Made by a program: the position numbers and the translations under genes. Shown here one piece after another: positions 43,714-52,840 of a stretch of DNA of 64,000 nt; the first letter of the stretch is position 1; the number at the start of each line of letters is the position of its first letter. Source of the stretch: Sphaerotilus uruguayifluvii (GTDB lineage: Bacteria > Pseudomonadota > Gammaproteobacteria > Burkholderiales > Burkholderiaceae_C). The stretch is taken from positions 248,001 to 312,000 of the forward strand of contig NZ_JABSNM010000002.1 of NCBI RefSeq assembly GCF_013294065.1. Direction: 5' to 3'. Under the pieces are notes generated by a model. It was not told the origin of the DNA. It ran no database searches and saw only the letters and a program-made list of their open reading frames with translations.

Positions 43714-45762
43714 ATGACCCTGTCGAACCGATCCCTGTCCCGCCTGGGGGCCGCCGTGCTGGCGGCCCTGGCCTGCGGCCCGCTGTGGGCGGCGCCCCAG
43801 GTCAGCCGGCTGACGCCGCCGTCCGAGCTGTTCGCCAGCGGGCGCGCCGCCCCGGTGATCGCGCGCTTCCTGCCCGGCCAGCGCTTCGACCTGCAGGCGA
43901 CGCTGCGCCCGGACGCGCCCGAGCGCTCGATCGTGTCGGCCCGCTTCGAGATCGACGGCCGCCCGGTCGATGCGCCGGTGTCGATCCGCCGCTGCGACAG
44001 CGGCTGCGCCAAGGGCGTGCCGACCCAGGCGGTCATCGCCACCGCGCGCGCGATGGAGGTGCAGCGCGCCGGCGTGCACGAGTTCGGCGTCGTGGCGACG
44101 CAGGACGACGGCCAGACGGTCACCGCTCGCGGCAACTTCGAGGTCGTCGGCTGGCAGGCCGGCGGCCGCACGGTGCGCAACGTCATCGTGCTGCTGGGCG
44201 ACGGCATGGGCGCGGCGCAGCGCACCGCCGCGCGCATCGTCGCCGGCGGCTATGCCCAGGGCAAGGTCGCCCAGCCGCTGGCGATGGACCTGCTGCCGGT
44301 GACCGGCCTGGTGCGCACCGCCTCGCTGAACTCGGTGGTGACCGATTCCTCGCCGGGCATGACCGCCTATGTCTCCGGCAACAAGAACAACAACAACGAG
44401 GAAGGCGTCTTCCCGGACGATACGGTCGACCCCTTCGACAACCCGCGCATCGAGTACCTGAGCGAGTACCTGCACCGCACCCAGGGCAAGGCGCTGGGCA
44501 TCGTGACCACCGCCGACGTGTTCGACGCGACGCCGGCGGGCAACGCGGTGCACAGCAGCAACCGCGGCGCCGGCACCGGCATCGTCGACCAGTTCCTCGA
44601 CGACCGCCACCTCAGCGGCCTGACGGTGCTGATGGGCGGCGGGCGCAAGTGGTTCCTGCCGGCGACCGAGGCCGGCTCGGCCCGCTCCGACAAGGTGGAC
44701 TATGTCTTCCCGAAGGAGGATCCGCATGTCGCCGGCCTGGTGAGCCGCTGGGGCGCCTCGCCCGGCGCGCTCGACCGCAACCGCGACCTGATCGGCGACT
44801 TCCGGGGCGCGGGCTTCCGCTACGCCGCCACCCGCACCGAGCTGGACGCGGTGGACACCTCCCGCACCGACCGGCTGCTGGGCCTGTTCGCGCTGTCCAA
44901 CATGAACGTCGCGCTCGACAAGATCGAGGGCCGGCGTCGCCGCGCCGCCGGCAGCACCACGCCGGGCGTGGTCGACGACTACGGCTTTCCCGACCAGCCG
45001 ATGCTCGACGAGATGGCCGCCAAGGCGCTCGAGGTGCTGGCGCGCCAGCCGCGCGGCTTCGTGCTGATGGTCGAGGGGGCGTCGATCGACAAGCAGGCGC
45101 ACAACATGGACACCGAGCGCTGGATGCTCGACACGCTGGAGTTCGACCGCACGGTCGCGCTGGCGCGCCGCTTCGCCGAGACCCATCCGGACACGCTGGT
45201 GATCGTGACCGCCGACCACGAGTGCTCGGGCGCGGCGCTGATCGGCGGCTCGCGGCTGACCGATGCGCGCCTGGTCGAGCAGATCGGCAAGGGCGACAGC
45301 GCCGCGAACCTGCGCGACGCGGTCGTCGGCGTCTACGAGCAGGCGGGCTTCCCGCGCTACCGCATCGCCGCCGACGGCTATCCGGAGACCACCGACATCG
45401 ACCACCGCCTGCTGGTGGGCTACGGCGCCAACCCCGATCGCCGCGAGGACTGGCGCACCAGCGCGCGGCCGCTGCAGGACAGCCAGCAGCCGATGGTCAG
45501 GTCCGAGCCGATGTCCACCTACCCGGCCACGCCCTTCGCGCGCAAGCCCGGCGGCTTCGTGGTGACCGGCCAGGTGCCGGGCGAGAGCGCGGTGCACACC
45601 GCCACCGACATCCCGCTGTCGGCCTTCGGTCCGGGCGCCTACGCCTTCACCGGCTCGATGGACAACACCGACGTGTTCTTCCGCATCGCCCAGTCGGTGG
45701 TGCGCGGCGTGGTCACGCCCGACCTCGGCCAGGGTCGCCCGGCGCCGCGCCGCGCGCGCTGA
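43714..45762 (+). CDS. PhoA-type alkaline phosphatase, large form
   Basis: The 682-residue precursor has a signal peptide (LGAAVLAALACGPLWA). A roughly 140-residue N-terminal domain precedes the phosphatase fold. Active-site elements are IVLLGDGMGAAQR (metal-binding Asp), VVTDSSPGMTAY with the nucleophilic serine, VEGASIDKQAHNMD, and VTADHECSG. It would hydrolyse phosphomonoesters in the periplasm or outside. It is much longer than E. coli PhoA. No Pho box was identified. Confidence 0.88.
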   Translation: MTLSNRSLSRLGAAVLAALACGPLWAAPQVSRLTPPSELFASGRAAPVIARFLPGQRFDLQATLRPDAPERSIVSARFEIDGRPVDAPVSIRRCDSGCAKGVPTQAVIATARAMEVQRAGVHEFGVVATQDDGQTVTARGNFEVVGWQAGGRTVRNVIVLLGDGMGAAQRTAARIVAGGYAQGKVAQPLAMDLLPVTGLVRTASLNSVVTDSSPGMTAYVSGNKNNNNEEGVFPDDTVDPFDNPRIEYLSEYLHRTQGKALGIVTTADVFDATPAGNAVHSSNRGAGTGIVDQFLDDRHLSGLTVLMGGGRKWFLPATEAGSARSDKVDYVFPKEDPHVAGLVSRWGASPGALDRNRDLIGDFRGAGFRYAATRTELDAVDTSRTDRLLGLFALSNMNVALDKIEGRRRRAAGSTTPGVVDDYGFPDQPMLDEMAAKALEVLARQPRGFVLMVEGASIDKQAHNMDTERWMLDTLEFDRTVALARRFAETHPDTLVIVTADHECSGAALIGGSRLTDARLVEQIGKGDSAANLRDAVVGVYEQAGFPRYRIAADGYPETTDIDHRLLVGYGANPDRREDWRTSARPLQDSQQPMVRSEPMSTYPATPFARKPGGFVVTGQVPGESAVHTATDIPLSAFGPGAYAFTGSMDNTDVFFRIAQSVVRGVVTPDLGQGRPAPRRAR

Positions 45763-45769
45763 TGCCGGT

Positions 45770-45811
45770 CCGGGCGGCGGTCCGGGCGCCGCACCCGGAC
45801 GCCGCGCCCGG
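45770..45811. terminator. Long imperfect hairpin between convergent genes
   Basis: The left arm 45770-45786 (ends CCGGGC and TCCGGG) pairs with the right arm 45794-45811 across a 7-base loop. It lies between the phosphatase stop and the stop of the acyl-CoA ligase gene coming from the other side, a position expected for a bidirectional terminator. Confidence 0.45.
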
Positions 45812-45817
45812 GGCGGC

Positions 45818-47644
45818 TCAGACCGCCACGACCATGTGCGCCCAGCTCGGCGAGCGGAACAGCGCGCTCTCGCCGGCGTGCAGGTCCTGCACCGAGGCCG
45901 CGCGCCGCGCCAGGCAGACGCGCTGGTTCAGGTAGCCCTTGTCGGTGATCTCGCCGGCGGCCATGTCCGGCGTGTCGGGCAGCACCAGCACCCGGGCGAC
46001 CTGCGAGGCCGAGCCGCCGCCGTCCTGGCGGTGCATGTCCAGCAGCGCCTCGCGCAGCCGCTCGGCCAGCGCCCGCGGCGACAGCGCCCGGCCCGCCTCC
46101 GACAGGAAGAGCAGCGCGCCGACGCGGTCGCGGTCATGGCCGGTGATGACCGCGTCCTGCACCCACGGCGACAGCGCGCCCACCAGCCGCACCCGCAGCG
46201 TGCCGACCGACACCCAGGTGCCGGTGCCGAGCTTGAAGTCCTCGGCGACCCGGCCGTCGAAGACCAGGCCCGAGCAGGGATCGGCCGGATCGGCCAGCCG
46301 GCCGGCGTCGCCGATGCGGTAGTAGCCCTCCTCGTCGAAGCTGGCGCGCGTCGCCGCCTCGTCGTTGCGGTAGCCGGGAAAGACGTTCGGGCCGCGCACC
46401 CGCATCTCCAGCTTGCCGGCGTCGGGCAGCAGCTTCAGGTCGATGCCCGGCAGCGGCAGGCCGATGATGCCGGCGCGCTCGAGCTTCCAGTTCGGCACGG
46501 TGATCGCCGGCGCCGTCTCGGTCGCGCCCCAGGAGGTGGTCATCCACGGCAGCGTGCCGACCGCCTGGCGCGCCACCGCCTCGAGCCGCTCCCAGGTGCT
46601 CTGCGGCATCGCCGCGCCGGCGTAGAACAGCATGCGCAGCCGGCCGAAGAAGTGCCGCGCCAGCGCCTCGTCGCGCTCCAGCCAGGGCAGCAGCATGTCG
46701 TAGCCGCGCGGCACGTTGAAGTAGACCGTCGGCGCGACCTCGCGCAGGTTGGCGACGGTGCGCTCGATCGCGGCGCCGACCGGGCGGCCCTCGTCGATGT
46801 GCAGCGTGCCGCCATGCGCCAGCGCCATGTGGGTGTTGTGGTTGCCGCCGAAGGTGTGGCTCCACGGCAGCCAGTCGAGCAGCACCGGCGGCTCGGCCGT
46901 CAGGAAGCGCATGACCTGCGCGATCTGCTGCTGGTTGGCGCACAGCATGCGCTGGGTGTTGATGACGACCTTGGGCCGGCCGGTCGAGCCGGAGGTCAGC
47001 AGGTACTTGGCATGCGTGTCGGGCGTGATCGCGGCGAAGGCCCGCATCACGTCGGCGCGCTCCGGCGTGGCCAGCAGCCGCTCGAAGCCGATCGCGCCGG
47101 GCACGTCGCCGGCGCCGCGGCCGAAGCAGGCGATCGCGTCGATGCCGGCGTCCTTCAGGCCGGGCGCGTAGACCGCCGCGTCGCTGGCGTAGACCAGCGC
47201 CGGCTCGAGCGCCTGCAGGATCGGGTGCAGCCGGCCGTAGTCGCCCTGGGCCAGGCGGCTGTAGGCGCTGGAGACGCTGCAGCTCGGACGGCCGACATGC
47301 ATCGCCGCCAGCGTCAGCACCAGATGCTCGATCGAGTTGTCCGACAGGATCGCCACCGGCCGCTGCGCCGGCAGGTCCAGGTCGATCAGCGCCTGCGCGA
47401 CCCGGCCGACCTGTTCGCGCAGCCGGCGGTAGTCGAGCCGGACCCAGTCGCCAGAGGGCGCGCGCTCGGCGACGGCGCAGCGCTGCGGCGTCTCCCGGGC
47501 CCAGTGCTCGAGCCATTCGCCGACGCAGCGTGCATACGGCCGCAGCGGCTCGGGCGAGCGCAGCACGAAACCGCCACCGGGCAGGTCGGTGCGCAGGGTC
47601 GCGGGCGGGGCGAGCAGCCCCGGGTCGTCATGGACGGGTCTCAA
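45818..47644 (-). CDS. Feruloyl-CoA synthase-like acyl-CoA ligase
   Basis: The adenylate-forming enzyme activates a carboxylic acid, probably aromatic, to its CoA thioester. AMP-binding motifs are YLLTSGSTGRPKVVINTQ (P-loop), TTSWGATETAP and YYRIGDAGRLAD. The N-terminal half resembles feruloyl-CoA synthases (VGRPSCSVSSAYSRLAQGDYG). AGGAGA lies 8 bases before a TTG at 47644, which gives 608 residues; ATG 47671 is also in frame but lies inside a palindrome likely to be an operator. The divergent TetR gene probably controls it. Confidence 0.85.
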   Translation of the reverse strand: MRPVHDDPGLLAPPATLRTDLPGGGFVLRSPEPLRPYARCVGEWLEHWARETPQRCAVAERAPSGDWVRLDYRRLREQVGRVAQALIDLDLPAQRPVAILSDNSIEHLVLTLAAMHVGRPSCSVSSAYSRLAQGDYGRLHPILQALEPALVYASDAAVYAPGLKDAGIDAIACFGRGAGDVPGAIGFERLLATPERADVMRAFAAITPDTHAKYLLTSGSTGRPKVVINTQRMLCANQQQIAQVMRFLTAEPPVLLDWLPWSHTFGGNHNTHMALAHGGTLHIDEGRPVGAAIERTVANLREVAPTVYFNVPRGYDMLLPWLERDEALARHFFGRLRMLFYAGAAMPQSTWERLEAVARQAVGTLPWMTTSWGATETAPAITVPNWKLERAGIIGLPLPGIDLKLLPDAGKLEMRVRGPNVFPGYRNDEAATRASFDEEGYYRIGDAGRLADPADPCSGLVFDGRVAEDFKLGTGTWVSVGTLRVRLVGALSPWVQDAVITGHDRDRVGALLFLSEAGRALSPRALAERLREALLDMHRQDGGGSASQVARVLVLPDTPDMAAGEITDKGYLNQRVCLARRAASVQDLHAGESALFRSPSWAHMVVAV

Positions 47645-47666
47645 CGCGATGTCTCCTGTCGTGGCG

Positions 47667-47686
47667 ACCATACAGAGGTGTATGGT
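47667..47686. promoter_or_regulatory. Perfect 20-bp operator-like palindrome
   Basis: ACCATACA and TGTATGGT flank a 4-base centre (GAGG). It lies between the ligase gene and the divergent TetR gene. TetR dimers bind such dyads, so this is the likely operator. Confidence 0.75.
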
Positions 47687-47751
47687 CTGTGATGCCGCGA
47701 TGCTAGGCCGACCTGCCGGTCGAGGAATCGGGGCTTTCCCGGTCTGTGCGC

Positions 47752-48423
47752 ATGGCATCATCGGCGCCCATGACGACCCAGGGCACAGCAGCGCGGCCGG
47801 CCACCCGGCCGCAGGACGAGCAGGACGCACAGGATGCGCAGGAGGATGCGGCGCCGGCCGCGCGCGTGCCGCGCCTGTCGCTGACGCCCGAGGTCTGGAT
47901 CGCCGCGGCGACCGACGTGCTCGAGCTCGAGGGCATCGATGCGGTGCGGGTCGACGTGCTGGCGCGCCACCTGAAGGTGACCCGCGGCAGCTTCTACTGG
48001 CATTTCCGTGACCGCGAGGACCTGCTGCGCGGCGTGCTGCTCCGCTGGCGCCAGGCGGCGACCGAGGAGCTGACGCTGCGGCTGGGCCAGGCGCGCAGCG
48101 ACGCGCGCGAGCAGCTGCGCGACGTGCTGACGCTGCCCTTCCGCGGCCGCAGCGCCGGCCGCGCGGCGCGCATCGAGCTGGCGATCCGGGCCTGGGCACG
48201 GCGCGACGAGATGGCGCGTCAGGCGGTCGACGAGGCCGACGCCGCGCGCATCGGCTACATCGCCGAGGTCTTCGCCGCGCTGGGCTTCGCGGCGGAGGAG
48301 GCGCGCCGGCGCGCGCTGATGGTCTACAGCATCGACGTCGGCAGCTCGATCGTCGCGCCGCTGGGCGAGATGGCACGCCAGGGCGAGTGGATCGACTTCG
48401 TCGAGCGGCTGATGACGGCCTGA
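47752..48423 (+). CDS. TetR/AcrR-family regulator
   Basis: The protein has about 223 residues from ATG 47752; ATG 47770 is an alternative start. After a variable N-terminal tail, 'WIAAATDVLELEGIDAVRVDVLARHLKVTRGSFYWHFRDREDLL' (about residues 50-93, described by its ends) is a TetR helix-turn-helix. The C-terminal ligand-binding domain is helical. It faces the acyl-CoA ligase gene across the palindrome at 47667-47686 and probably represses it until an acyl-CoA product accumulates; that effector is inference. Confidence 0.85.
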   Translation: MASSAPMTTQGTAARPATRPQDEQDAQDAQEDAAPAARVPRLSLTPEVWIAAATDVLELEGIDAVRVDVLARHLKVTRGSFYWHFRDREDLLRGVLLRWRQAATEELTLRLGQARSDAREQLRDVLTLPFRGRSAGRAARIELAIRAWARRDEMARQAVDEADAARIGYIAEVFAALGFAAEEARRRALMVYSIDVGSSIVAPLGEMARQGEWIDFVERLMTA

Positions 48424-48495
48424 GCGCGTGCCGAGCGCGGCCGGGTCCGGATGTCCATATGTCTTCCTGATGCCCGCGCTGCTACGGTGCACGGC

Positions 48496-50088
48496 ATGGA
48501 CACCTCCGCCCCGACTCCTTGTTCCACGGCCCGGCGCATGCCGCCCGCACCGGTGCTGGCGATGCTGACCTGGGGCGCCTGCGCGCTGCTGCTCGGGCAG
48601 CTCGACGGCCTGCTCCAGACCGGTCATCTGGCGCTGCTGCTGGTGCTGTTCGCGACGCTGGCGGCGCTGTGGCAGCCGGCGCCGGTCTCGGTGCTGGCCA
48701 GCGTGCTGGCGGTGCTGGCCTTCGACGCCTTCCTGGTGCCGCCGCGCGGCACGCTGTCGGTCGACCTGCACCAGGATGCAGTGCTGCTCGGCACGATGCT
48801 GCTGGTGACGCTGACGGTGTCGCTGCTGGTGCGCGCGATGCGACGCCAGACCGAGCGCGCTCGAGAGCTGGCCCGGCATGCCGACGAGATGCGCGACTGG
48901 AGCGAGACGCTGCGCGACAGCGCCGAGCCGCTGACGCAGGCCGGGCGGCTGCAGGTGCTGCTGCAGCACGGTGCAGGCACCCGTGCCGAGCTGCTGGTGC
49001 TGCGCGACGGCCCGGTCGGCGACAACGACGAGACGCAGGCTTTGTGGCTGGGCGAACCCGATGCTGACCGCCGCACCGGCCTCTGGCACTGCCTGCACGA
49101 GGGCCAGCCGCTCGGACCGGGCGCAGCGCGCCATGTCGGCGAGCGCCACTGGTACCTGCCGCTGCGCGGCCGCGGCGTGACGCTCGGCGCGGCGGTGCTC
49201 GACGAGGTCCGGGTGCCTGAGCGCGAGCGCGCTGCGCTGCGCTCGCACCTGCAGGCGCTGTGCGACCAGCTGGGACTGTCGCTGCAGCGCGCATGGGCGG
49301 CCCGGGCCGAGCAGCGCGCTCGCGACGAGGCCCATGCGCAGACCCTGCGCGGCACGCTGCTGGCCGCGATCGCGCATGACCACCGCACGCCGCTGGCGAC
49401 CATTCTCGGTGCCGCCTCGTCGCTGCTGGAGCAGGACGAGCGGCTTGACGCGGCGCAGCGCCGCCGCCTGGCGCGCACCATCGTCGACGAGACCGGCCGG
49501 CTGGCCCGCCTGACCGACAACACGCTGCAGCTGGCGCGGCTCGACGCGCCCGGCATGCGGCTGCGCTGCGACTGGGAGTCGGCCGAGGAGCTGATCGGCG
49601 CCAGCCTGAACCGGCTGCGCCGCCATGCGCCGGTGCGGCGGGTGCGCGCGCGGCTCGAGCCGGCGCTGCCGCTGCTGTGGTGCGATGCGCTGCTGGTCAC
49701 GCAGCTGATCGACAACCTGCTCGACAACGCGCTGAAGTACAGCCCCGACGAGGCGCCGGTCGAGGTGCTGGTGCGCCGCCAGTCCGGCCAGGCCGGCCGC
49801 GATGGCCTGGTGCTGGCGGTGCGCGACCGCGGACCCGGCATCGCCCCGGCGTGGCGCGCGCGGGTGTTCGAGGTCTTCCAGCGAGGAGGCGATGCACAGG
49901 CCGCCGCGCGCACCGGCGTCGGCATCGGCCTGGCGGTCTGCCGCGCCATCGCCCGCGCCCACGGCGGCGAGCTGAGGCTGCGGCCGCGCCATCACGGCGG
50001 CAGCAGCTTCGAGGCCTGGCTGCCGGTGCGCGAGCAGCCGGTGGCGCCGGCGCTGCCGGGTGACCTGCCCGGGGAGGTCCGGTCATGA
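48496..50088 (+). CDS. KdpD-like sensor histidine kinase lacking the KdpD/Usp domains
   Basis: The 530-residue kinase has four membrane helices in a DUF4118-type region (about 15-110), a GAF-like region (about 140-275), HisKA with AAIAHDHRTPLATILGAASSLL, and HATPase with DNLLDNALKYSPDEAPV and GVGIGLAVCRAI. KdpD normally begins with about 370 residues of KdpD and universal-stress domains; these are missing. The H-box reads HDHRTPL where KdpD usually has HDLRTPL. The stop overlaps the response-regulator start by 4 bp. Confidence 0.85.
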   Translation: MDTSAPTPCSTARRMPPAPVLAMLTWGACALLLGQLDGLLQTGHLALLLVLFATLAALWQPAPVSVLASVLAVLAFDAFLVPPRGTLSVDLHQDAVLLGTMLLVTLTVSLLVRAMRRQTERARELARHADEMRDWSETLRDSAEPLTQAGRLQVLLQHGAGTRAELLVLRDGPVGDNDETQALWLGEPDADRRTGLWHCLHEGQPLGPGAARHVGERHWYLPLRGRGVTLGAAVLDEVRVPERERAALRSHLQALCDQLGLSLQRAWAARAEQRARDEAHAQTLRGTLLAAIAHDHRTPLATILGAASSLLEQDERLDAAQRRRLARTIVDETGRLARLTDNTLQLARLDAPGMRLRCDWESAEELIGASLNRLRRHAPVRRVRARLEPALPLLWCDALLVTQLIDNLLDNALKYSPDEAPVEVLVRRQSGQAGRDGLVLAVRDRGPGIAPAWRARVFEVFQRGGDAQAAARTGVGIGLAVCRAIARAHGGELRLRPRHHGGSSFEAWLPVREQPVAPALPGDLPGEVRS

Positions 50089-50849
50089 CGCTGCGCCTGC
50101 TGCTGGTCGAGGACGACCGCGATCTGCGCCGCACGCTGGTGGCCGCGCTGGAGGTCGAGGGCTACCAGGTGCGCAGTGCCGCCAGCCTGTCCGAGGGCCT
50201 GGCACTGCTGCAGCACGCCCCGCGTGCCGGCGGGCAGGAGCTCGGCTTCGATCTGGTGATCGTCGACCTCGGCCTGCCCGACGGCGACGGGGAGGAGCTG
50301 CTGCAGCGCCTGAGGCGCCGGCATGCGACGCCGCTGCTGGTGATCTCGGCGCGCCAGGCCGATCGCGACAAGATCCGCCTGCTCGACGCCGGCGCCGACG
50401 ACTATCTGGTCAAGCCTTTCGGCATCGGCGAGCTGCTGGCGCGGCTGCGGGTGGCGCTGCGCCACCGGGGCACGCCGGTCGAGGCGGCCCAGACCCGCTA
50501 TCGCCGCGGCAGGCTGGACATCGACCTGCAGGCACAGCAGGTCCGGCTCGATGCCGTGCCGGTGCACCTGACGCCGACGGAGTACCGGTTGCTGGCCCGG
50601 CTGGTGCGCAGCGCCGGGCGGGTGGTCACGCACCGGCAGCTGCTCGTCGATGTCTGGGGGGCCGAATTCGTCGAGCACACCCACTACCTGCGGCTCTACA
50701 TGGGGCAGCTGCGCGCCAAGCTCGAGGTCCATCCGGCCGAGCCGGCGCTGCTGCTGACCGAGCCGGGCACCGGCTACCGGCTGGCCGAGCCGCAGGACGG
50801 TGCGGATGACGGGGAGGGCGGCTGCGGCGGCGCACTTATGCGTTCCTGA
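50085..50849 (+). CDS. KdpE-like OmpR-family response regulator
   Basis: The 254-residue regulator has a receiver domain (LLLVEDDRDLRRTL, VIVDLGLPDGDG with the phospho-acceptor Asp, VISARQ, LVKPFG) and an OmpR-type winged helix (HLTPTEYRLLARLVRSAGRVVTHRQLL, EHTHYLRLYMGQLRAKLE). The last motif is characteristic of KdpE. It overlaps the kinase gene by 4 bp. kup begins 48 bp downstream, so a Kup-type potassium system is the likely target. Confidence 0.88.
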   Translation: MTLRLLLVEDDRDLRRTLVAALEVEGYQVRSAASLSEGLALLQHAPRAGGQELGFDLVIVDLGLPDGDGEELLQRLRRRHATPLLVISARQADRDKIRLLDAGADDYLVKPFGIGELLARLRVALRHRGTPVEAAQTRYRRGRLDIDLQAQQVRLDAVPVHLTPTEYRLLARLVRSAGRVVTHRQLLVDVWGAEFVEHTHYLRLYMGQLRAKLEVHPAEPALLLTEPGTGYRLAEPQDGADDGEGGCGGALMRS

Positions 50850-50897
50850 TGCGCGCCCGGGCAGTCTGGCGGCATCCCGATCCGCATCTGCTCCCCC

Positions 50898-52817
50898 ATG
50901 TCCCTGCCTGTTTCCCCCTCCAGCCCGGCCGCCGGCGAACGCGTCGTCCCGGCGCCGGCCAGCGGCCTGGCGGCGCTGACGCTGGGCGCCATCGGCGTCG
51001 TCTACGGCGACATCGGCACCAGTCCGCTCTACACCGTGCACGAGATCTTCTCGCCCGAGGCCGGCATCCCGCTCGACGCGGCGCACGTGATCGGCGCGAT
51101 CTCGTGCATCGTCTGGGCGCTGATGCTGGTGGTGACGCTGAAGTACGTGATCCTGATCCTGCGCGCCGACAACCGCGGCGAGGGGGGCGGCCTGGCGCTG
51201 ACCGCGCTGGCCGCGCAGGCGGTCGGTCACCGGCCGGCGCTCAGGCGTGCCCTGCTGCTGCTGGGCGTGTTCGGCGCGACGCTGTTCTACGGCGACAGCA
51301 TCATCACGCCGGCGGTGTCGGTGCTGGGTGCGCTCGAGGGGCTCGAGGTGGCCACGCCGGCGCTGCGGCCGGCGATCGTGCCGGCGACGCTGGTGATCCT
51401 GGTGCTGCTGTTCATGCTGCAGCGCCGCGGCACCGCCGCGGTCGGCGCGGTGTTCGGACCGGTGGTGAGCGTGTGGTTCCTGGTCCTGGGCGTGATCGGG
51501 CTGGTGCATGTGCTGCGCGAGCCGGCGATCCTGGCCGCGCTCGATCCGCGCGAGGCGCTGGGCTTCCTGGCCGGCCGCGGCACCCGGGTGCTGCCCGCGC
51601 TCGGGGCCATCGTGCTGGCCCTGACCGGGGCGGAGGCGCTGTATGCCGACATGGGCCACTTCGGCCGCCGGCCGATCCGGCTGGCCTGGCTCGGGCTGGT
51701 CAAGCCGGCGCTGGTGCTGAACTACATGGGGCAGGGCGCGCTGCTGATGCGCGAGCCGGCCGCGATCGAGAATCCCTTCTACCGGATGTTCCCGCCGGCG
51801 CTGCTGTGGCCGGCACTGCTGCTGGCGACGCTGGCGGCGATCATCGCGTCGCAGGCCGTCATCACCGGTGCCTTCTCGATGACGCGCCAGGCGATGCAGC
51901 TGGGCTTCCTGCCGCGCATGACGGTGCGCCACACCTCGGCACACGAGTCGGGCCAGATCTACCTGCCGATGGTCAACATGCTGCTGCTGGCCGGCGTGAT
52001 CGCTGCGGTGCTGACCTTCCGCAGCTCGTCGGCACTGGCCGGTGCCTACGGCATCGCCGTCACGCTGACGATGCTGATCACGACGCTGCTGACCTTCTTC
52101 GTCGTGCACCACGGCTGGCGCCTGCCGCTGCCGCTGGTGGCGGCGGTCACATCGGGCTTTGCGGTGGTCGACCTGCTGCTGTTCGCCGGCTGCGCGGTCA
52201 AGCTGCTCGACGGCGGCTGGTTTCCGCTGGCCGTCGGGCTGACGCTGTTCCTGCTGATGAGCACCTGGCGCCGGGGCCGGACGATCGCGCTCGAGGCCAT
52301 CCGCGGCGACGGGCTGGAGCTGCCGCCCTTCCTGGGCGCGCTCGACGTGGACAGCGTGCCCTGCGTGCCGCGCACCGCGGTCTATGCGGTGGCCGATCCG
52401 GCGACGGTGCCGCAGGCGCTGCTGCACAACCTGCGGCACAACCAGGTGCTGCACCAGCGCAACCTGGTGCTGACGGTGCAGTTCGCGCAGACGCCCTGGG
52501 TCGACGCGGCCGAACGCATCCGCATCGTGCCGCTGGGCCGGCGCTTCTGGCAGGTGACGCTGCGCTTCGGCTTCATGGAGACGCCGGACGTGCCGCGTGC
52601 GCTGCAGGCGCTGAGCGTCGACGGCAGCGTCCTGGAGCCGGCGGCCACCAGCTATTTCCTCAGCCGCGAGACCATCGTGCCGACCCGCGGCCACGGCATG
52701 GCGCTGTGGCGCGAGCACCTGTTCGCGACGATGACGCGCAACGCCGGCAGCGTCGCGGGCTTCTTCCGCCTGCCCGACAACGCGGTGGTCGAGCTGGGCA
52801 CGCGGGTGCAGATCTGA
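50898..52817 (+). CDS. kup: Potassium uptake transporter Kup
   Basis: The 639-residue Kup/HAK/KT transporter has about 12 membrane helices. The opening motif [23 protein letters not shown] is diagnostic, and [15 protein letters not shown] and [17 protein letters not shown] follow. The cytoplasmic C-terminal domain of about 170 residues is typical. It imports K+ with protons. It lies directly after the KdpDE-like pair on the same strand. Confidence 0.95.
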   Translation: MSLPVSPSSPAAGERVVPAPASGLAALTLGAIGVVYGDIGTSPLYTVHEIFSPEAGIPLDAAHVIGAISCIVWALMLVVTLKYVILILRADNRGEGGGLALTALAAQAVGHRPALRRALLLLGVFGATLFYGDSIITPAVSVLGALEGLEVATPALRPAIVPATLVILVLLFMLQRRGTAAVGAVFGPVVSVWFLVLGVIGLVHVLREPAILAALDPREALGFLAGRGTRVLPALGAIVLALTGAEALYADMGHFGRRPIRLAWLGLVKPALVLNYMGQGALLMREPAAIENPFYRMFPPALLWPALLLATLAAIIASQAVITGAFSMTRQAMQLGFLPRMTVRHTSAHESGQIYLPMVNMLLLAGVIAAVLTFRSSSALAGAYGIAVTLTMLITTLLTFFVVHHGWRLPLPLVAAVTSGFAVVDLLLFAGCAVKLLDGGWFPLAVGLTLFLLMSTWRRGRTIALEAIRGDGLELPPFLGALDVDSVPCVPRTAVYAVADPATVPQALLHNLRHNQVLHQRNLVLTVQFAQTPWVDAAERIRIVPLGRRFWQVTLRFGFMETPDVPRALQALSVDGSVLEPAATSYFLSRETIVPTRGHGMALWREHLFATMTRNAGSVAGFFRLPDNAVVELGTRVQI

Positions 52818-52819
52818 TC

Positions 52820-52838
52820 CCCGGGAACTCCTGGGGGC
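52820..52838. terminator. Hairpin between convergent kup and the GGDEF-EAL gene
   Basis: CCCCGGG-AACT-CCTGGGG can form a 7-bp stem with one mismatch. It fills the 23-bp gap between the two converging stop codons and is a candidate bidirectional terminator. Confidence 0.4.
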
Positions 52839-52840
52839 CG

